NCBI GenBank assembly: GCA_000469685.2
Contig: LS997563.1
Coordinates: 8,666,350 to 8,730,349, forward strand
Length of the DNA: 64,000 bases
Source of the DNA: Haemonchus contortus
Lineage: Eukaryota; Nematoda; Chromadorea; Rhabditida; Trichostrongylidae
Reading direction: 5' to 3'
A program made the position numbers and the translations under genes. How positions within the stretch are numbered: position 1 is the stretch's first letter; every line of letters starts with the position of its first letter. Of this stretch, positions 59,730 to 64,000 are shown one piece after another. The notes under the pieces are model-generated. The model saw nothing but the letters and a program-made list of their open reading frames with translations. It was not told where the DNA came from and made no database searches.

Positions 59730-60841
59730 CAGTTATCGATTCGATTGATTTGATTCGGGATCAATAATTGATCCTGCAGAGTTACAGCCATGTGGCTTAC
59801 CCTCTCGATTTCATGTCTGTTCTTTATCGTCGAACACAGCCACTGTCGTTTGCGTCGTTAACCAGCTGACTCGTCAATCGCCATGTGACAAGATCAGGTT
59901 GCTCTTCGATCGAGGACACTTCCGTCTTACCCTACTTGAAAATAACCTCGACTAGCCAAAATAGAGCAGGTTTTCATTTTAAAGATCGCATCTGAATGCA
60001 CTTTCTACATGTAGCAAAGGCTTGACGTAGCCACAATAGCCAACTGGTTGTCTAAGTGCGACACCGCTGAGATATTCACAACATCTTTGATGTAATCTCC
60101 TTTTTTGGAAAGTATTTTGAAAGGTTGGGAGGATGAATGGCCACAACAACTTTTAAGAATGCTCTGAGACAGTGTAAAATGGGTCCACACTTTCTACTGA
60201 AATTCAGAAGTGTAGTGTAGTCAGAAGCCGCAAACTGAGTGTCGGTCATTTTTGAAAGCTGTCAGGGAACCCGCAGTCATTCTAATCGCTTTTATAGTTC
60301 TTAATGGCAGTTTTGAACAAGGGGCATCCTGAGATTTGAAGTCATGCCTGTCGTTGTACTTATACTCGTTTCAATGTCGGCCCCAATCAAGAACCTACAC
60401 CCTTTTAACGGAAAAGTTCCGCCGGTTGAATTTCGGCCAATGTTTTTTTGAAAATTCAACTCACACTCATTCTGTTCACTTCATTTACTTTATTCATTTT
60501 TTCAAAACACAGCGGTCCCACACGGCGGTTCCGAAGAAATGTCGCCTAGGACTCCAGAGATTCAAATCCGCCTATGTCACAAATGTCCATGTCCCTTGGG
60601 ATTCCTTGGACTGACTGCATGCTGCTAAGCTCTTATGCGACCAAGACCTTGCTTCTGTTGACTATACATATGAGCGCTTCAATAGAAAATTAACGCTGAC
60701 CATCCATCCGTCCAAAATGGTAGTGCTAAAACCGAAAGGTAACCTTTCAAACTGTAGACCCGGGCCACATATGACTGGTCTTTACGTAGGTGGCGCACCT
60801 TCAAAGATTTGTGTAACTTTGAAAGAAAGTAGATGACTCAC

Positions 60842-62461
60842 CACCAGCATCACCTGGCGTCTCGTTGACCATCGATTTTGATTCCTCGAGCTTGCTTAAG
60901 TACCCAGTCTTCGTCCCTACTGCAAGGCAATGCAGTCCATTGAGATCTCCTGGTTGAGAAGCTTGAATCCATTCAAACTTTTTATAAAAACTCTAAAAGG
61001 CTATTTTGGCCATTTAGAGTTTATATAAAAAGTTCTGTTCATCGGGGCTAACTTTGTGAAGTTTTTATAAGGAGTTCTGATCTTCGGGGCTGACTTTTTA
61101 CTAGGCTGTTTAGCGCCTGGCTCAAACTCGCCAAACAGTTCTGTTTCGACAGGCTTAGGAGGTCTGGTCCATATTAATTTGATAATCTTCCTCTGACGAT
61201 GAACGCCCACCTAGTAAATGAGTTTCCGATTGTAAACTTGACTATTTGCCCTCATCGATCACGCCCATCGAAATGAATTCCGCAGCTTTCACTAAGATGT
61301 TTTCATCAAACGATTGTTTACTGTGGAACCACTATATACGTGGTGGTAGTGCTGCTTGCAACTAACCCGTTTTCGCCTTATTCTTTGGCAGAGAGCTGGC
61401 TAAAGCTAAAGTTACTCATCGTCACTGCAGATGGGTATGATATTTTGACGGCACACTCAGGTGGAGCAGCGGCAGAGCGACTACCAGGAAATTCTGCATC
61501 GGATTGCTTTTCTAAGACAGTTCTCATTGCTAATTCATCCCAGAATCTTGAGGGAATCTAAGTATTAGTTGATTTTGAGCTATCAGCGTCCCGCTCAGCG
61601 TTTTCTAACTCGGAACGAGGTTCCGCTATCAAACAAACCACGAATGAGAGGGTGTCCAAAGGATTGGGTTCCTTTCCCGTCATTATTATCTACGGATCCG
61701 ATTCCTGCAGACTATAGAGAAGGTACCGGCTCTTTGGCTACAGTGAGCTATGGAACCAGCTATCGTGCAATTCTGACTGCACCATGAATTCCTAGTTACC
61801 ATTATTCACATACGAATGCACAGATTAACTTCAACTTCATGCTTGGCTGAATCATGGCTTAGAGACACGTTCAGAACTCTTTGGAATCGATTTCTCTTCA
61901 GAAAGAAATCGGATTAGTCTGTTTTGGAATGTCGTCGAGTAATTTTCTAGATGACTCATTTTTCTGTGGTAGTAAGGAAGGATTATACTAAACTACTCCC
62001 CCATCTCCCCATGAATCAGTAGGAATTAGCAATACATCGGGATTTCTGATACTTCCTGCTATCACTAGTCAGTTACTGAGTTCTATAATATGTGAAGGTA
62101 GTGCTTCTACCGAAGATAGACCTATTTTGCATTCAGGTGAATGACTCAGGTCTTTTGACTGCCCAAGATCCCTTCTACCTATAGTAACTTATGTATAGTC
62201 CCCACTCGTCCTCCCTCTCCCTTCACACCCTTTGTGAAGCTTTTCCTAAATCGATAACCATCAAATACCTCTACCAGTTCCTGTGGAAGTCGGATGGGTG
62301 GCGTGAACTGGAATAGCGACAGTCCGTGGCCGATAGAAAGAACCCGCTGGCTGAGTTTTTGCTGGATGTAACCGAGGCCTAACCGATACCTTCAGGTTGG
62401 AGATTGAGTGGCTGTGGTTGAACCAGTGGAAAAACTGAACGCATAGTTCTTCATAGGCCAT
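60842..62461 (-). CDS. Unidentified minus-strand gene, four phase-consistent exons, 3' end not found
   Basis: I do not recognise this protein. Candidate exons are 62390-62461 (begins ATG; MAYEELCVQFFHWFNHS), 61426-61557 (IPSRFWDELAMRTVLEK), 61102-61210 (VGVHRQRKIIKLIWTRPP then KPVETELFGEFEPGAKQP) and 60842-60949 (DLNGLHCLAVGTKTGYLS then KLEESKSMVNETPGDAG). Acceptors TACTTAG, TTTACTAG and TCAACCAG and a perfect GTGAGT donor at 60841 support it, and phases agree at each join (0, 0, 1, then 1 at the open end), giving 131 residues so far. The third exon would have to use a weak CCTA|GTAAAA donor. A long hairpin occupies the last intron. A plus-strand frame shares the second exon interval, so the strand call is not certain. 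Function unknown. Confidence 0.45.
60976..61034. repeat. Long imperfect hairpin, 26-bp arms, inside a predicted intron
   Basis: AACTTTTTATAAAAACTCTA... (60976-61001) pairs with 61009-61034 with two mismatches around a 7-base loop. It is followed by a degenerate direct repeat of AGTTCTGTTCATCGGGGCT at about 61030-61095. Confidence 0.85.
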
Positions 62462-62819
62462 TAGGCCATATAGGGCTTTACGTGAATTGGGACCCTTTGC
62501 TGGGAATGGGTCGTGACTTAACTTCATGGGACATTCCCGAACAAAGCTCACTAGCTCATTTTTTGTTGTTATGTGAGCGCGAGTCTATATCGCCTCTGTG
62601 CATCTCGCTTGGTCGTAAATGGATAGTGCATCTGTGTAAAGCTTCACGGCAAGGTGGTAATTAGTGTGGGCATTTGCAGACACAACGGACCCGATATTTT
62701 GGGGTGTTACGGTAGGACTACTGTAGTGCATGTCGACTCCTAAACAAATTGATCTTGTTGTAAAAAGTGCCTGTTGGAAGAATCTCTTTCGCCCACGACG
62801 GTCTGCAATCTGTGTGCTC

Positions 62820-63070
62820 AAGGCTCACCTATGGCTGCGGCTGTGGGTGGAGCTCGTGGGGGCTCAAAGGGAGAAGCATGAAGAAATCGCGTCGCGACGT
62901 CGCGCGTTCATCATGAGAGCAGCCGCGCGATCGATTCTCGGCCGCCACCGCTCGGGTGGCCGTTTCGTGGCGGCGGCGGCAACGGCGCCAGCTAGCCGGC
63001 CAGCCAGCCTGCATGCCTGCTTGACTGCCTTCCTGCATGCAAGCGCCCATCAGCAGCAGTTGCGCCATCC
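62820..63070. other. GC-rich island, possible promoter or first exon
   Basis: About 250 bases with high GC and many CpG steps (GCGTCGCGACGTCGCGCG; GGCGGCGGCGGCAACGGCGCC) in an otherwise AT-rich region, followed by CAGC-type simple repeats. Frames are open on both strands, as expected by chance at this GC content. In compact nematode genomes such islands can mark promoters. No gene is identified next to it. Confidence 0.4.
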
Positions 63071-64000
63071 TTCTTAGCCCCCACGCTCATCGCTCCTCCT
63101 GCTCCTTGCTCTCATTGCTCCAGCTCGTAACTGAACTAACTGGTTCCTACCGCTTATCAACACGGTTCTCGGTCATTGTCCTAGACAGCTTGTGTGTTTT
63201 GTTGCCGATTTCGGGCGGCGCCTCGTGCCGGTCTTTGATTCCGTTGTTTTGCTCAATTTTATGCTTTTAATCGCCCCGTACCAAGCTGCTTAGACGCAGC
63301 AAAATCGACACGGACGGCAGCGAGGTGTCCAACTGTATTTTTGCATTCAGCCACTGGACTAGTGCTTTTTTTTTACTTACTTGAGTTACTTTTCTGTTCA
63401 AACTCTCATTTCTGCACTCATCTAAGCTAGGTTTGGAATTAAGTTAGATTTTTAATTTATCAGAAATTTCCTGTTTTATAACCCGTACAACAATTCCTTT
63501 GGATGTGTTCGAATCCTTCAGCATGACAGGACTTGATGTAGTACTGTTCAGTTGTGGTATTTTATTTTTATTATTTATTGTTGATTTTTAATGATTTAAT
63601 CCTTACCCCGTGTACTTCTAACAGGCTCCTATACTAACGATTATTGAGAATTAGACCACCTACGAAGAATCTTTGTAATCAATGCGTAACTGACGGATTG
63701 ATTGTGGACTGATAATCGATTTTGATCAGTCATTCGTCTGCTGCTTTAACGATCGCCTTGTCTTAATCCTTTATCATTTGCTTTTACTCATATTATATCC
63801 AAATTCGATTGTGAACAATGTAATTTTTATTTTAACTGCGCAACAAAGCTTATTTTTGACTGTATCGAAAACCTTTTTTTTTCGGAAATTCTATTTATTG
63901 ATTGACTTTTCAATATTCTTCTGTTCGAATGGGAATCGTCTTTTATTGATCTTATTCTCTGAACATTCTAGCATTCAGCACGGGAAATAGTGAAGAAATA
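63071..64000. other. AT-rich end of window, nothing recognised
   Basis: Pyrimidine-rich first part, then AT-rich sequence with only short frames. If the GC-rich island is a promoter, this could be the first intron of a gene running off the window. Confidence 0.35.

Noticed and set aside
60005..60190. Minus-strand frame with KDVVNISAVSHLDNQL resembling the C-terminal region of CR1 LINEs
   Set aside because: Only one short resemblance, no RT motifs nearby and no consistent frame.
62730..63077. Overlapping Ala/Arg-rich open frames on both strands
   Set aside because: They fall in the GC-rich island, where stop codons are rare by composition, and have no motif or splice support.

Overview
The window is eukaryotic and reads as a clade V (rhabditine) nematode. 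A strongylid/hookworm-type relative of Caenorhabditis is my best guess, inferred from style and not proven. The support is: AT-rich DNA; genes cut into many small exons with GT..TTTTCAG introns; gene starts sitting just after a TTTCAG-type site, as expected for spliced-leader trans-splicing; and a central gene group that appears to keep a linkage known from C. elegans (golg-2 next to lrr-1, from memory). Coding models were built by hand by joining exons whose reading phases agree. No alignment or search was run.

Layout. 1-11 kb is repeat-rich and mostly non-coding: a full-length tRNA-type SINE (74-371), an internally deleted mariner (1389-2116), a 5'-truncated CR1-like LINE (4081-5590), a second SINE (7622-7941) and a diverged tandem duplication (9250-9619). 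At 11.0-12.8 kb lies a six-exon gene I do not recognise (+). At 14.1-14.3 kb are the last two exons of a small gene that may be proteasome-assembly-chaperone-like. At 15.6-16.7 kb is a complete secretory cyclophilin gene (-). 16.7-23.5 kb holds repeats only.

The core is 23.5-49.1 kb, where five well-supported genes lie head to tail on the + strand: the golgin GM130 (23488-31025), a TMEM229-family membrane protein (32407-33672), the CUL2 adaptor LRR1 (35189-38482), a UPF0415/DUF1308 (C7orf25-type) protein (39751-43935) and the WD40 scaffold WDR83/MORG1 (44757-48163). A weak small gene may follow (48764-49137). The lengths match the animal families closely (1041, 162, 409, 416 and 305 aa). Their common direction, with a candidate trans-splice acceptor before most starts, raises the possibility of an operon-like arrangement. 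The functions are not one pathway: Golgi tethering, a membrane protein, CRL2 ubiquitin ligation, a PIN-like protein and a signalling/splicing scaffold.

49-64 kb is again repeat-rich, with SINE copies, AAT-type microsatellites and two long hairpins. It also holds two genes on the - strand. One (54964-57038, 3' end not found) encodes a signal peptide followed by a Gly/Val-rich segment. The other (60842-62461, 3' end not found) is a phase-consistent four-exon model of unknown function. A GC-rich island at about 62.8-63.07 kb could be a promoter or first exon. The final kilobase is AT-rich with nothing recognisable.

The most notable points are a new-looking tRNA-type SINE family with at least nine copies, the hidden C-terminal exon of GM130, the possible operon, the PIN-like signature in the DUF1308 protein, and two long imperfect hairpins at 59.7 and 61.0 kb. 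I found no convincing new multi-gene system.
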